Positions 10,906-22,548 are shown, counted from the first letter of the stretch. The stretch: 64,000 bases of DNA from Amorphophallus konjac (GCA_022559845.1 CM040118.1:231245224-231309223); one strand, 5' to 3'. Notes: generated by a model not told the origin, from the letters alone. Numbers and translations are program-made.

Positions 10906-13700
10906 CGGCAATGATGGGCTCGGGTAAAGGTGAAGGTGGAGGTGTAGGTGGGGGTGGGGGTAAAGGTGAAGGCGAGCGAAGCTTGCTGAGGCTCAGGCAA
11001 AGGTGATGGCATAGATGATGGAGGTTTAGGTGATGGTGAGGGTGGTGGAGATGGTGATGGAGGCACTGGTGGTAGGGAGGGTGAAGAGGAAGGCTGTGGC
11101 ACCCACCGTCGGCGTTTCAACACGACACATCGGGAGGCGTTGGTAGTGGAAGCGGTGATAGCCGAAGGAATGGAGGAAGGGGAGGCACTAGCCTGAGCAA
11201 GTTCTTGGGTAGGTGAAGGCAATGAAGACCGGGTAGGAGATGGTGAAGGTAATGGGGTAGGTGATGGAATAGGTGATGGGGTAGATAATGGAGCAGGCGA
11301 TGGAGCGGGTGCATCGCTAGATAAAGAACCATAGGGGTGCCCCTGGTCTTGTAGAGATGGAGACAGCTACTTGGGCGGCACTTTCTGTTGCTGCTGCTTG
11401 CTGCGAAGATGTGAGACAATCTTGTGAATCGCGGGCCAATCTACCCTCTTCTTATCTTATTGGTCATAAATAACCTCCTGGAACTCGAGGCAATCCGCAA
11501 CCAAATGCCCATGCTGGCGATGAAAATCACATAATTGAAGCATATTCTCGACCGTAGGTCGGCAAGGCATAACCTGCGGAAGCTGCAATGCATGAGTGGC
11601 CATCAAAGCCGGGAAAACATCTGTAAAACACTCCGGCAACGGAGGACGAGGAGCCTGCTTCGGGCAAGGTGGATGCCGAGTGGAAGGTTGTAGAGACGGA
11701 AGTGGAGGTTGCGTGGGCAAAGGCGCATGGCTAGTGGAGGGACTAGGCAATGGCGCAGGAGCAGGAATATAATGGACGGCATCCACTTGCTCGGGGTGTG
11801 GTGTTTCCTTGATCGGAGGCGGAGACACATACGGGCACATGGAGGTGGAAGGCTGACTCGTGAAAGGTATATATGTGGCGGAGGGTTGGTATGTGGAAGT
11901 GTATGGATTCGGGGAAGGTTGGCGTGTGGGCACATGCGAGTATGTAGGAGCGAAAGGTTGACTCATGGAAGGTTGATGCGGGGAAGCGTAGGGACTCGTG
12001 GAGGGATATATAGTGGAAGGCTAACTTGTAGAGGGCTGATGCGGGGAAGCGTAGGGACTCGTGGAGGGATACGTAGCGGAAGGCTGACTTGTGGAGGGTG
12101 CGTAGGGTTGGCTCGTGGAGTGTGAGGTGTAAGTGGGCGTAGAAAGTGGGGAAAACTCAGGGTCAAGGGAACTTTGGAGTTGTTGGTGGACGAAGCGGTC
12201 TCGGCCATAGAGTTGTTGCCAGGAAGTTATATCATTAAGGGCTAAGACGAAGTGATACTTGGGTGTTGCATTGGGAATTAACATCTTGATCGGCTCTCCC
12301 TCCGAAATGTGCCCCGGGACTTGCGCGGCTAGGCGACGCCAGCGGTCGGCAAAGGCTGAGAAATCCTTGTCGGGCTTCATCTTCTCGTGGGCCAGATCCA
12401 CCATAGAATATTTGGGCCCAACCTAGTCTTGAAACTGCTGAATGAATCTCTTTTGGATAGCTTGAAAATTCACAACTTGCTCTTGCAGTAATGAGAAGAA
12501 CCAATCCTGAGTTGGGCCTTCCAAAGACAGACCAAATAAATATGTCATAAAACGTTGGTCGTGTCAAAACTGGGTCGACTCATAAACGAACTCCATCAAG
12601 TGCACATAGGGGTCCCCGACTCCACCATAACGGCGATATGTCAGAATTTGGAAAGGAGGTGGAAGCCGAAGATTTTGAAATGCGAATGGAATACTTAAGG
12701 AGGATTTAGGATCGACTCGGCATTGGAGTTCATCAAGCTGGCGTTGGGTTTGAGCAACCATCTCCTGGGTAGGGAGAGATCGAGGGTAATGTGGACTAGC
12801 TTGAGCAAGAGTTTGTGAATATGGACCAGGATGATAATGGGCCGAATAAAAAGATCCGGGCTGAGAAAAAGAAGGGCCCATTCCAGGAGTGGAAGGGTGC
12901 ATGGGCCTGGATTGGACATGGGCATATGGGCCGATTGGACCAGTAGCAACATGGGCAAAAGGAGGAGGCCCATTAAGGGAGACAAGCCTATTAAGAGAAG
13001 AAGGGTCATTAAGAGAAGAATGAGGCCCATTAAGATGAAATTGGGCATTGGAAGTTGGGCCCGCGGCGTAAGAAGGGGAAGACCCATTAGGATGAGTTTG
13101 AAGATTGGACACTGGGCCAGCGGCATAAGAAGGAGAAGGGGGCCCATTAGGAGAGGAATGAGGCCCATTAAGAAGAGAAGGCCCGTTAAGATGGTTTGCA
13201 ATCAATTTTTGGGCCTGGGTTGGGTCCATTTGGTGAACAAGGCATGAGAGATGGGCCATGAGATTAGTTGTTCCTCAGACGGGTCAGAGGGACCACGGGA
13301 AGATGGGCCCGCATGGGAAGAAGATTCCACATAGGAATAGCAATAAGACTGGGAAGGAAAAGGATACATGGGATGACAACGCTCCATGAAGGCAAATGGA
13401 GACTTTCTACAGGAATATCAGGGGGAATACAATCGGGGAAGTGAGGGCTCGATGAGGAGAGGGCCAAGGAAGAGGACAGGGCCCACAGGGGAAGAGGCGG
13501 TCCTGGGGAGACTGATAATGGACAAAAATGGCCCAGTAAGGACCGCTACTGGACTCTGAGATAGACGGACGTGCAGACCTAGATAACACAAGGGGAGGAC
13601 TATGCAAACAGATGAGACAAACTAGATGATGAGGGAAATGCAACACACGAAATGTGGGGGATTATGCAAAGAATGCAAAACAATATGAACACACAACAAC
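10906..13700 (-). pseudogene. Element I gag (Tat-type), broken, with Pro/Ser-rich C-terminal extension
   Basis: In sense order on the minus strand there is first a low-complexity N-part with repeated NGP/AAGP motifs (about 13260-12900). A gag core follows: LRLPPPFQILTYRRYGG, GDPYVHLMEFVYE (about 12680-12570), and DKDFSAFADRWRRLAAQVP with NATPKYHFVLALND (about 12370-12230). A Ser/Pro/Tyr-rich spacer with a 21-residue tandem duplication comes next. The knuckle CDFHRQHGHLVADC (about 11540-11500) is a CX3H...C arrangement typical of Tat/Ogre-lineage gag. After a stop at 11457, a run of PSPSPP-type residues extends to about 10906. At least three frame changes and several stops separate these pieces. 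Lineage is inferred from the knuckle and the gag core. Confidence 0.65.
11975..12100 (-). repeat. 63-bp tandem duplication within element I gag spacer
   Basis: The sequence gatgcggggaagcgtaggga begins at 11975 and again at 12038. The period of 63 bp is a multiple of three, so the duplicated 21 residues (Ser/Tyr/Pro-rich) stay in frame. This suggests it arose while the gag was still coding. Confidence 0.75.
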
Positions 13701-13841
13701 AATATGCAAGGGGGTTTCACCAAAGTCAAACAAGTTGATATGATCGTTAAGTTATTTTGGAGTTTCAATGGACCATTTAATGTTTTGAATTAAGAATAAT
13801 TCCCTCACACGTATGCAAATGCAAGCCTAAGGGGTGGAAAG

Positions 13842-13947
13842 GTACAACCGGCTCGACATCCTTGTGGGAATTCACGGCTCACGGGGACTTACGGAGGTCC
13901 CGGATAAGATCACCTAGTCGACTCCAAGGAATATGGAGGCGAGAGGA
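13842..13947 (-). promoter_or_regulatory. Conserved leader block (element I copy)
   Basis: This block, about 105 bp long, aligns with 20028-20133 (element A LTR) and with the reverse complement of 52781-52885 and 57306-57412 (element B LTRs). Common parts are the 'ctcgNcatcct' start, the GGAGACTTACGGAGG core and the 'aagatcacctagtc' stretch, then 'tatccgacggagagg'-like sequence. In the sense strand the core reads CCTCCGTAAGTC, holding GTAAGT (13887-13892 complement). It lies upstream of gag and downstream of the 5' LTR. Confidence 0.7.
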
Positions 13948-14034
13948 TCACTTACCAAGGTAGGAATGCAACTATGATATGCAATGCAAGACCCTATGCG
14001 CACTGGTGTGCATGCAGAAATCTAGCATAAAACT

Positions 14035-14640
14035 GAAAAATGATGGCAAGATTAAACTATGCAAACACAAAGATATGGATGCAAACAATATATAAGAACG
14101 AAGATAATACGAAGGACAACAAGATAGGACCAGAAACAAGCACAAACAGAACCCGGAAGGTAATTAAATCATCAATGCAAAGCATACATGTGAGTCTACC
14201 CCTAGACCTGCATGCAGATTTTAAGAATAAAACCCGAAAATGGAGACACAATTTAATTATGCAAACGTGACCCAAATAATGCAAATAAAATATGGAAATG
14301 AAGATAATAGAAAGGGGAACAAGATGGAATCAAGAAGCAAGCAATCAGACCTCGGGAACCTAATCAAATCATCATTCAAAGATGTACCTGTGAGTCTGTC
14401 CCTAGGCCTGCCTGTAGACTTTATGCAGAAAACTCAAAAATGAAGACACAATTAAATTATGTAAACATGACCCAAATGATGCAAATGATATATGTACTGA
14501 AAGACAATACAAAGGGCTACAAAATGGGCCTAAGAACGGAGAGATCCGACCTTGGGAGGTCAACTAAATCGTCCAAGAAAGAAGCCCCTGTGAGCCTGCG
14601 TGTAGACCTGCCAGAGAGCAGGTAGAGGTCTCCTGGATGA
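14035..14640. repeat. Three tandem copies of a roughly 200-bp repeat in the leader of element I
   Basis: Units start near 14035, 14236 and 14437, each with 'aaaatgNNgNcaNNattNaatta tg(c/t)aaac'. Each ends with 'cctgtgagtctNNccctagNcctgc'. Copies are diverged from one another. They lie between the 5' LTR and gag in sense orientation. Confidence 0.8.
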
Positions 14641-14890
14641 CCATTTTTATCACCATCCTGGAAGACCGCCAAGCCAGCAGAGAGGCCTGGCGATCCTGTG
14701 ATGGCCGCTAGAAGTGTTTGGCGGCCTCGGAGAGGACCGCAACCCTCGGACAGAGCCAAAAATGCCCAGAACAGTAGGAAAATGGACAAAACAGTATCTA
14801 AACATGCACATGCACACACCCAACTTACAAGAGAGCATTAATAACGTGATGGCACTAGGTGTCCTACTGTGATCGCCAAAAAAATAGAGT
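14641..14890 (-). other. Element I leader next to the 5' LTR, with candidate primer site
   Basis: On the minus strand the LTR end CCATCCACA is followed by actctatttttttGGCGATCACAG. A primer-binding site should start within about 15 nt of the LTR. TTGGCGATCAC is the best candidate, but I cannot match it to a tRNA by eye. The rest holds several gaccgcc/ggcggtc fragments. Confidence 0.35.
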
Positions 14891-16386
14891 TGTGGATGGT
14901 TTATTTACCCCGCTCCCAAACTATGCAAATAACATAATAAGCATGAAATAGCATGAAAGTAAACATATATGCATGAAGTATGAACATGAACAAAGGGGCG
15001 ATGAAGATATAGAAGTACTGACCGTGATCACCACCAAGGGTTAACAACGCCAAAGGATGTGGGAAAAGGATGCAACGGCGCCGTGTACCTTGGAAAGATG
15101 AAGACTTGATCGCACTTGACAAACGCTGTGCGGGGAACTTGTGGGTTCAAACCTCCTCTCCTTACAGCCAGCTAGAGGAAGAGGGCCTCATGTTCAATCA
15201 TTGCTCTCCTACAAAACAAAGCCAAACACAAGAGAAAAACCCATTACAAAATATGAGTGTAGTATCAATCCCGAAGTGATAAAAGAGGGGTAGAAATTGA
15301 GGGAGAAGGCACTGGGGGAGTTTTTTAACCCCCGTAAAAGGGTGCAAAAGATAGGTGTGTGTGTTGTGATGAGAATAGAACAAATAGAGAGAAAAATCAT
15401 GCAACACAACTACGGGAATATGCTATGCAAAATGGAGAAAATGCAGATGTAGCAAAAAATAGGAATTTATGATGATTTATAAAATTGGAGGAAGAATAAC
15501 TAAGAGAATAAGAAGAGATTGGAAGCCCTTCAGCGTGGAATTGAAAGCTAATACTTCCCTCTTCAGGCCAGAGTCGAAGGAGAAGGTAGACGATGCAGGA
15601 TGGCTTCGCCTCGAACCGAGAAAGAGCTCCCCCTTCACGACCTGCGAACTGGGTTCTAGTTATAGGAGTGCAGAAACCCTAGGGTTTAAATCTGGGGATA
15701 AACACTAAAAATAAAGGATTTAGATGAATTACTCCATGGATAATAGTGGGAATATATCCCCAAGGTGGATTAGAATCGATATGGAAGGATATTCTTGGAG
15801 AAAATGGATCAAACAAGATCTCCAAGGAGTCTTCGGGCGAAGAAATCGAGTTCAGGAGGTTCTGGAGTCTCTGTTGAGCAAACGGTCTATCGCAGGACCG
15901 CCACAAAACTAAACGGTCATGGGAGGATGGCAAGGGGACACCAAACAATCTAGGGAATGAGCGCTAGGGGACAGAGTTGAAACGGGCAAAAACGGGCTCA
16001 AAAAGGTAGGTAGCGGTCTTGACCGCTACTATCTGGTAGCGATCTGCCCTAGACCGCTACCAGAGGATTTTAATTTTTTTTTATTATTTAAAATAGGGAA
16101 GGTAGCATGCGGTCATGCCTTGACCCTTGACCGCTACTAGGAGGTTGGTGGGCTTTTGCGCGGCTTCGTCTCGGTCGCCCGTTTGAGCTCCAAATTGACC
16201 CGAAACGGACCCGAAAGTTGGGGAATTAAAGATAAAAGCTTCCAAAGCTCAATGGACTTAAAAATTGGTCAAGAAATGGGCTCGAGATAGGCTCAAAGAA
16301 TGCTCCAAAACAAGGGTTAATTCAGGGCATCACGGAGGTGAATAAGAAAAATAACTTGACTTATAGGCTTAAAATGGGTGTCAACA
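14891..16386 (-). mobile_element. Element I, 5' LTR
   Basis: This is the right copy of the LTR pair and the upstream one in sense orientation. It is about 1.50 kb with small indels relative to 5058-6544. The TATA position reads TATAACTAG (minus, complement of 15656-15664) instead of TATAAATAG in the other LTR, so the copy that should drive transcription has a damaged box. The TAGCGGTC hairpins at 16011-16028 (TAGCGGTC TT GACCGCTA) and 16037-16062 lie in its U3 part. Confidence 0.85.
16011..16140. repeat. Hairpin array with TAGCGGTC/GACCGCTA arms, right LTR of I
   Basis: TAGCGGTCTTGACCGCTA (16011-16028) is an 18-bp perfect inverted repeat with a 2-nt spacer. It is followed by gtagcgatctgccctagaccgctac and a degenerate third unit. 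The left LTR lacks the first unit, so unit number varies between the two LTRs. Confidence 0.7.
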
Positions 16387-17527
16387 ATAGGGCCTGAAGA
16401 CATTGTTCATAAGTTGCATAAATGCTGCAGGAGCATTGGTTAACCCAAAAGGCATAACCACGAATTCATAGTGCCCATATCTGCTACGGAAAGCAGTCTT
16501 GGAAATATCTTCATCTTTAATCTGCAGCTGATGGTAACTAGACCTGAGGTCTATTTTTGAGAAATATTCCACACCATAAATTTGATCGAACGGTTCTTCA
16601 ATACGTGACAGTGGGTATTGTTCTTGATTGTGAGTTGATTCAGCTGTCGGTAATCGATACATAATCTGAGAGATCCATCCTTCTTCCTGAAAAATAGGAT
16701 CGGCGCACCCTAAGGGGATGTGTTGGGTTTAATAAAGCCTTTCTCCAACAACTCTTGAAGTTGCTTCTTCAACTCCTTAAGTTTCATGGGGACTTCCTGT
16801 AAGGAGCTTTTGAAACAGGTGCTGCTATAGGGATAAGTTTAATGGTAAAGTTCACTTCCCTTGCACGTGGTAAATCGGGTAATTCAGAAGGGAAGACATC
16901 AGGGAATTCTCTTACAATAGGGATTTCTTCAAGGACAATTTCCATGGACTCGGTAATTATTACAGAAGCAAGAAAAGCTTTACTACCTTGCAAAATGAGT
17001 TTGCAGGTGTGAAGAGAAGAAATAAGGATAGGATGCTTCCTATATTTGATACCAAGGAAAGAGAACTTTGGAAGATCCAGTTTATGGAAAGAAATTAGCC
17101 TATTGTGACAATTAATGTTGGCATAGTGGTCACATAGCCAATCTACACCTAAAATGGCATCATAACAGTCCATGTCAAGGCATACAAGATTTACAGGGAG
17201 ATTATGGCCTTCTATAATTATCTCACTATTAGGGTAGTGGGTTTTGAGTTCAATTCCAGAACCTAAAGGTGTAGTAATAGCTAGGTACGAAGGTAAAGGA
17301 ACCGGTAAAACTGGCAAAGTTTTAGCAAAAGTGGTAGAGATAAAAGAATGAGAAGCACCAGTATCAAATAATACAAAAGTAGGATGTGAATAAATTTGGA
17401 TAGTACCTTCCATCAGACCATCGTCCTTTGGGGCTTCGTCGTACATTATGGCATTTAGACGAGCCTGCCGCCGGCATCCATCATCATTTTTAGAAGATTG
17501 ATCTTTCATAAGTGGGCAATCCGGCAT
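16387..17527 (-). pseudogene. Element A pol, 5' part: protease and N-terminal RT
   Basis: This upstream part of the chromovirus polyprotein ends exactly at the insertion site of I, in the RT codons for NNVFRPY; RT continues at 5052 with LDRFVVVF. The protease (about 17420-17100) has FVLFDTGASHSFIS and the ILGVDWL flap partner. The RT N-part has [28 protein letters not shown] and [17 protein letters not shown], then [19 protein letters not shown] frameshift and stops lie between 16790 and 16660. The length and order match Tekay-type pol. Confidence 0.85.
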
Positions 17528-18455
17528 GCGATGCTCCCCGCTGCCACATCAGAGACAAGCACCGAGGCGCTTTCAATATTCCTTGGCCGAATGATCAAAC
17601 TTTTCACAAAACGTGCAAGCCGTCATGACTTGCTTCTCCACCTCTTTAACTTTCTTGTTCTTATTGTTGCTGTTGCCATTCCCGTTATGGGACCTCTTCT
17701 TGCCGTCGCAGGATTTGTAGGACACCGTGATGCTAAATTTCTCTTCTTTCATTTCTCTCCTGTCCTTGCGGCTAGATTCTTCACCTTTGCCCTTGTACTT
17801 CTCGACCTTTTCCAAGGTTCGTTCACATAAATGAGCTCGATGGATCATCTCTGTATAGGTCTGGATATTCTGAGGGCCAAGTTGTTTAACAAAAATTGGC
17901 CTCAAGTTGTCCATAAAGTGATTGGCTTTGAGGAGCTTCGTTCTGAAAAGATGCAGAGCATACGGTGCTAGCCTTGAGAATCGAAGTTCATATTCCACTA
18001 TGGACATCATACCTTGCCTAAGAGAGGCAAATTCCACAGCATTCCTTTCCCGGACATGCTCCGAGAAATACTTCTCTCGAAAGAGTTTAAGAAACTCCTC
18101 CCAAGTAATCTATGCATTATGAAGATGGGCCGAGGTGGCCTTCCACCATGTGCCCGCATCTTTATTAAGTTGAAAGGTGGCAAGAAGGACCTTCTCCTGG
18201 TCTGCGTATTGCATAACATTAAATATACGATCCATCTCATCAATCCAGTTCTTGGCCACATCATGGTTGGATGAACCCGAGAACTGTGGAGGGTTCATAC
18301 TCCAGAAATTCTGATGAAGATCTCCGGTGCCATCTCGCGCGCCTGCCTTTGCTACCGTTTGCAGGGCTTGGGTGAGACCCTAGACGGTTTGTTGGCTTCC
18401 TAATTTGCACGATTAGCGGCCATTTGGAATGTAAGGTGCCTGAGAAAATAAACAA
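17528..18455 (-). pseudogene. Element A gag
   Basis: This chromovirus gag begins near an ATG at about 18423 (MAANRAN, then stops). The conserved core includes NPPQFSGSSNHDVAKNWIDE, KVLLATFQLNKDAGTWWKA, FREKYFSEHVRER and FASLRQGMMSIVEYELRFS. A basic linker with NGNGNSNNKNKK precedes two zinc knuckles. In the first, CTFCEKFDHSAKEY, the last Cys is Tyr. In the second, a stop replaces one residue of C-L-*-C-G-S-G-E-H-R-M-P-D-C. At least five stops make it inactive. Confidence 0.8.
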
Positions 18456-18639
18456 CTAGTTATTTTTCTTTGGAGTTATAGAGATTAACCTAAGGGTTAA
18501 TCTCTAATTAAACTATCTCATCTCGGGCTCTACCCAATCTCACTTTGGTTCAAGAAAATTACTTTCTAATTCATAGGTATGGGCCCTTAAACCTTGGAAT
18601 TAACCTATGACTTGACATTTTCCTAGGACTTAAGCCGAG

Positions 18640-18651
18640 GCTCTGATACCA
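18640..18651 (-). promoter_or_regulatory. Primer-binding site of element A
   Basis: The minus strand reads TGGTATCAGAGC, complementary to the 3' end of plant initiator methionine tRNA. It sits seven bases after the LTR end (CGTGACT, a mutated CGTGACA). Confidence 0.85.
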
Positions 18652-19799
18652 ACTTAACAGTCACGCCCCGAGATATGCAGTGGAATTAAGTCGGGAACGT
18701 GAACAACCGGCAAATAAAGCCTCAAGCTAGCAAGACAATCAGAGCGCTATAACAGCCACACATAAAAGAGTGAACACAAATATATACTCAAAGTTGCCAC
18801 TTTATTGCATAATAATCAAACGTTTACAATAACACATGACTTTCGACATAGCAACTCACTAGACTCAATAAAAGAAAAATTACATAGACATGACTTTAAC
18901 TAACATAAGTGGACTCAAGACTCTCTAAGTCTTCTCTCGAAGTTTAATCGCTCTCTGACCCATCACTTGAGTAGTCCGAATCCGACCCGCTAGAATTTCC
19001 TGAAAAAGATTGAAAAAGTAGGGAATGAGCGCACTCGCCTAGTAGGTATCTTCGTATCAACATGATGGCAATGTTAAAGCAATTAACATTTTACCTCTAG
19101 AAGGTAAGATAAAGAAAATATGATAAATTATATGAACAAAACCAAAGTAACAACGAGTAACAAGACAAGTGTAGGGATATGAGACAATATGAGAGCATGA
19201 TCAAGCAAGATTATAATGTGGCCTTTCATAACGAGAATGTACTAGCATGTAACAAGAATGTACTTTTCATAACCTTAGAAGGCTATGCACTAGAAAGTCA
19301 TGTAACAAGCAAATGTAATTTCATAAGATTACCTCGTGGATTTCATCCGTTTATAAAAAAAAGTACTCCTGGCGCAATGCGACGCCAGTAAGCATCATAC
19401 CCCATGGTTAATAGCATGTTTCCAGCCATCTGCTGAGGGGGATAGCGTAGAGCCCTTGGACACCGTTCGTACCTGCCCTTGCAGCTTCAAGCTATAAGTC
19501 AAGCTACTTTCATGAGAAATATAAATGTAGGCCAATAATATCAAGTTCAACAATAGTTTCATGGCAATAAAACCAAGGTAAGAACGTACCAAAAATGAAA
19601 TCATGAGATCAAGGATGAATTAATTGGACATTATGCTACAGAGGAATTTCGGTTGCATAACGGTACATTTCCATTGTTCCATAGTTCATTAATAGCTTCT
19701 TTAATAAGGTGTTGGACTCCATATAATCGGAATATCACCTGAGAATAAAGTATAATCAACCCTTGGTTCAAACCACAGGTTGGACGGCAACATGACAAA

Positions 19800-19965
19800 A
19801 CGCGGTCTCCGAGGGACCGTTTTCTCGAGGTAGCGGTCGAGTCAAGACCGCTATCAGGTGGAGTCGACGCAGAACAAGGAATAGGTCGACGTAATGAATA
19901 AACTGGTAGAACGTGGTCGTGCCAGGACCGCTATCAGGAGGTAGTGGTCACCTGATGGCCGCGTT
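19800..19965. repeat. Hairpins with TAGCGGTC/GACCGCTA arms in element A LTR
   Basis: There is a perfect-arm unit at 19831-19853 (TAGCGGTC GAGTCAA GACCGCTA) and a looser unit cgtggtcgtgccaggaccgctatc at 19914-19938. The arms are identical to those in element I, which belongs to another lineage. Confidence 0.65.
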
Positions 19966-20027
19966 CAGGTCAGTCCACAGAAAACGCAAGGTTCACGAAG
20001 TACTTTCTAGACTTTTTGACTTTTAAA

Positions 20028-20133
20028 GTACGACCAGCTCAGCATCCTAGTAGGAATACCAGGCTCACGGAGACTTACGGAGGCCCTGAAACAAGATCAC
20101 CTAGTCCGGCAAAAGTAATATCCGACGGAGAGG
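20028..20133 (-). promoter_or_regulatory. Conserved leader block (element A copy)
   Basis: This aligns with 13842-13947 and with the reverse complement of 52781-52885. The core GGAGACTTACGGAGG contains ACTTAC at 20073-20078, which is GTAAGT in sense. It lies downstream of A's TATA box once insertions are removed, so it should be transcribed as part of the leader. Confidence 0.7.
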
Positions 20134-20707
20134 CTCTCAAGTTCAAGAGGTTTTCCTATCAAGTGTAAGTAATCTACTAGCGTCGTACCGTAGTACAGGC
20201 TATATGTGAAGTATTAAAATAGAAATAAGGTGAGAAGGGAACGTGCCAAAACACAATTCGATGTGTAGGAACTTGCAAGAAAAATCCGTAGATACAAAAC
20301 TATAGAGTTTTGGCATGAAACTACATATATGCAAATAGATTTTAAAGCATGCCAACATGAATCATGATATGACAGAAACCATAAATATAACGAAATAACA
20401 TAAACTTATAACATGATTACTATCATATGTAATAGTGATTCAACATGGTTTATGTAACACCCCAAAAAAAAATTTCATTTTTCCAAATCAGGATCAGTGA
20501 GTTCAGAGCGTCATTGTGAGTCCCAGAACGTGTTTTGGGCTTTACGCGGGTTTGTGTCTGACAAACCTTCGGAACTCTGTACAGGGTGAACCGATGTGTT
20601 GTCGGGCTCCGGGATATTACAGGCACGTTATGCATTTTCTGAGGATCGTGGGGAGTATTTTTCACCATTTTTATATTTTCTAGATCGTGAAATTTCCGCG
20701 TGGGTTT

Positions 20708-20720
20708 TCTATTTAAACCC
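20708..20720 (+). promoter_or_regulatory. TATA-like box of LTR E
   Basis: TCTATTTAAACCC is followed by a C/T-rich stretch (20720-20805) typical of plant retrotransposon start regions. Confidence 0.5.
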
Positions 20721-21239
20721 CCCACCCCTTTCTCTCTCTCCCCCACTCTCATTTCTCTCGCTCCCCTCTCTCACATTCTCTCTTTCTCTCCCTCTCTTCT
20801 CTGGGGGACGACTGAGTGAGGCGGGGGTGAGGATCGGCGAGGATGGGGTGTGGATCGAGGGACGGTGGCACGGTGTTCGTCGTTCGCGAGCTCGGGGCGG
20901 TGTTCGTCGTTCGTTCGTGAGGCGTTTTGCGACGGAGCGGCATCCACGGTGCGTGGAATCTTCGGTGGAGGTAGGGGGATGGTTCCTTAACCCCTGTAGT
21001 TCATTTCCCGTGGATTTTGTTGCCCGTGGTGATCCGAGTGTGGGTTTATTCTCGTCGGGCGTTAAAATCATGTTTTAGGGTGTATGACGGTTTTGTCAAA
21101 TCGATCAACGTTTTCTCACATTCTTTCTCCTATTTTTGGGTTTTGGGACCCAAGGAATGATCCCCATTGTTTTCCCCCTCGATTGGGATCGAGTGGGCAT
21201 GGAAACCGAGCCCCGGGAGTGGGTTCAGACGGGGTTCCA

Positions 21240-21470
21240 GCCATATTCGGTCGACTGACCGATTGTGGTCGATCGATCGAACGGGCCGCCGTGAACGAGG
21301 GCGCGCTGTGGATTTCGGTCGACCGAGCCATGCGTGCCGGTCGACCGACCATAGCAGGGGTAGTCGACACAGCCTGCACTGCGTCAACGCCGCCTGGTTG
21401 GGCCGGTCGACCGACCAGCGCAGGGTGCAAAGGTCGACCAACCCAATTGGGTAGGTCGACTGAACTCCGC
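21240..21470. repeat. GGTCGACC/GACCGACC palindrome cluster in LTR E
   Basis: At least eight GTCGAC or GGTCGACCGACC-type sites are crowded here (for example 21248, 21319, 21342, 21403). Several pair as short inverted repeats, such as CGACCGA...GGTCGAT. It is the E-family equivalent of the hairpin arrays in the other LTRs. Confidence 0.6.
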
Positions 21471-22548
21471 CAGTTTCGCCTGTTTTGGCTCCAGGTCGGT
21501 CCGGTTGAGACCCAATGACCGACCTATGGCCCCGTGGTTGTCCCGGACACCCCGTGGGTACCGTGACCATGTTTTTGGTTGTCTGTACGTACCATTTTAC
21601 CTTGATTAGCATGCCCCTGGGTTTTAGGGGTCTGGGTGACCCATTCGTGTTCCAGGTTTCTGTGTTACGCTTGATCGAGTCATCGTATATCGGCATGAGT
21701 GCAGAGGGCTATTCCCGCACATCGTGAGCTTCTACGGAAAGCGGTTTCCGTGTGGGCCATGTGTATGGCCTATGGACTGCGAGTCCAATTACCCAGCCTG
21801 GGGCTGGAGGGTTTCTTAGTTTACTTTTGGAAGGGATAAAGCTCGGTGGTCGTGGGCCACCTTGAGGATTATTTTACCGAGGCTTCTGACCTAGGGGTAG
21901 ACCAGATTGACGGCCTAGGGCTGTCCTATGCAACGGCCTTGACCCGAGTCTTATGGCTCGTGGGCCGTTGGGTTTAATAGGTTTAGTAGATTGCCCAAAG
22001 TTCGGTGGCATCGTGCCACCTATTTTTCGAGCTAATTTATGACAGGGCTCGTGCGTAGCCTGTCTGTATTCCTTAGGGTTTTTCCGAGAGTCGTTTGCTA
22101 CTCAGTGAGCCCCCACTAGTTGTAGCTTGCCTTTGCACGCGTGTGCATACCCACCAGGGAGTAGGTGCAGAGCGACTCCCGAGAGAGAGACAATTTCTAG
22201 GCTGGTTGCCGTAGGGCCTCCCCTGTAGGGGCTCGAGTCCGGGCCAGGAGGAAAACCAGCTAGAGGGCGTGACACGTGCGGTTAATCAGTGTGTGCAGCA
22301 CACATGGTTGGGGACTTTGGACGCGTGCTGACGAGCACGACCCCGACTAGACCCTTGTTTTGTGGTTACTAGTATGGTGTCTCAGTTTTTGCCTAGGGCG
22401 AGGGAGACACCTGAGGTGTAGACTCAAATGTCAGTGGACACATCCGGTCTTTCTTCTAGTAGGCAGTACTCCTGTCACGCGAGGCGGGTTCCTTCGTAGT
22501 TTTACGTGTTGTTTCTGGGTGTTTCCCGACACCGAGGTCTAGGGTTTC

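Larger units (their letters stand above)
5058..16386 (-). mobile_element. Element I: non-autonomous Tat-type Ty3/gypsy element inside A's RT
   Basis: This 11.3-kb element is flanked by a perfect duplication atagg (5053-5057 and 16387-16391). Minus-strand ends are TGTTGACACC...CCATCCACA. LTRs are at 5058-6544 and 14891-16386. The interior of about 8.3 kb holds a decayed gag with a CX3H-type knuckle typical of Tat elements, a Pro/Ser-rich stretch and long non-coding parts. No RT, RNase H or integrase motif is visible on either strand. It is therefore a large pol-less derivative, which would depend on enzymes of an autonomous relative. Confidence 0.8.
18659..20452 (-). mobile_element. Element A, 5' LTR, segment 1 (R/U5 side)
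   Basis: Read on the minus strand this is the end of the 5' LTR, finishing CGTGACT just before the primer site. It contains the conserved leader block (20028-20133), a TAGCGGTC-type hairpin at 19831-19853, and a splice-acceptor-like TTTTTCAG|G at about 19000. It is cut at 20452 by solo LTR E; the LTR resumes at 49737. Confidence 0.8.
20453..22548 (+). mobile_element. Element E: Tekay-like solo LTR, segment 1
   Basis: It starts TGTAACACCCC at 20453. The other end (GGTCGTTACA, 49731) is reached after removing element F. The flanks gttta (20448-20452) and gatta (49732-49736) look like a target duplication with one change. About 2.78 kb remains with no internal region, so this is a solo LTR, the usual product of LTR-LTR recombination. 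A TATA-like box is at 20708-20720, a CT-rich leader follows, and a GGTCGACC array lies at 21240-21470. Open frames of 144-188 codons in this GC-rich stretch show no domain. Confidence 0.7.

Noticed and set aside
20596..21696. Overlapping open frames of 100-188 codons on both strands in LTR E
   Set aside because: GC-rich sequence with palindromes favours chance open frames on both strands. No motif or start context supports any of them.
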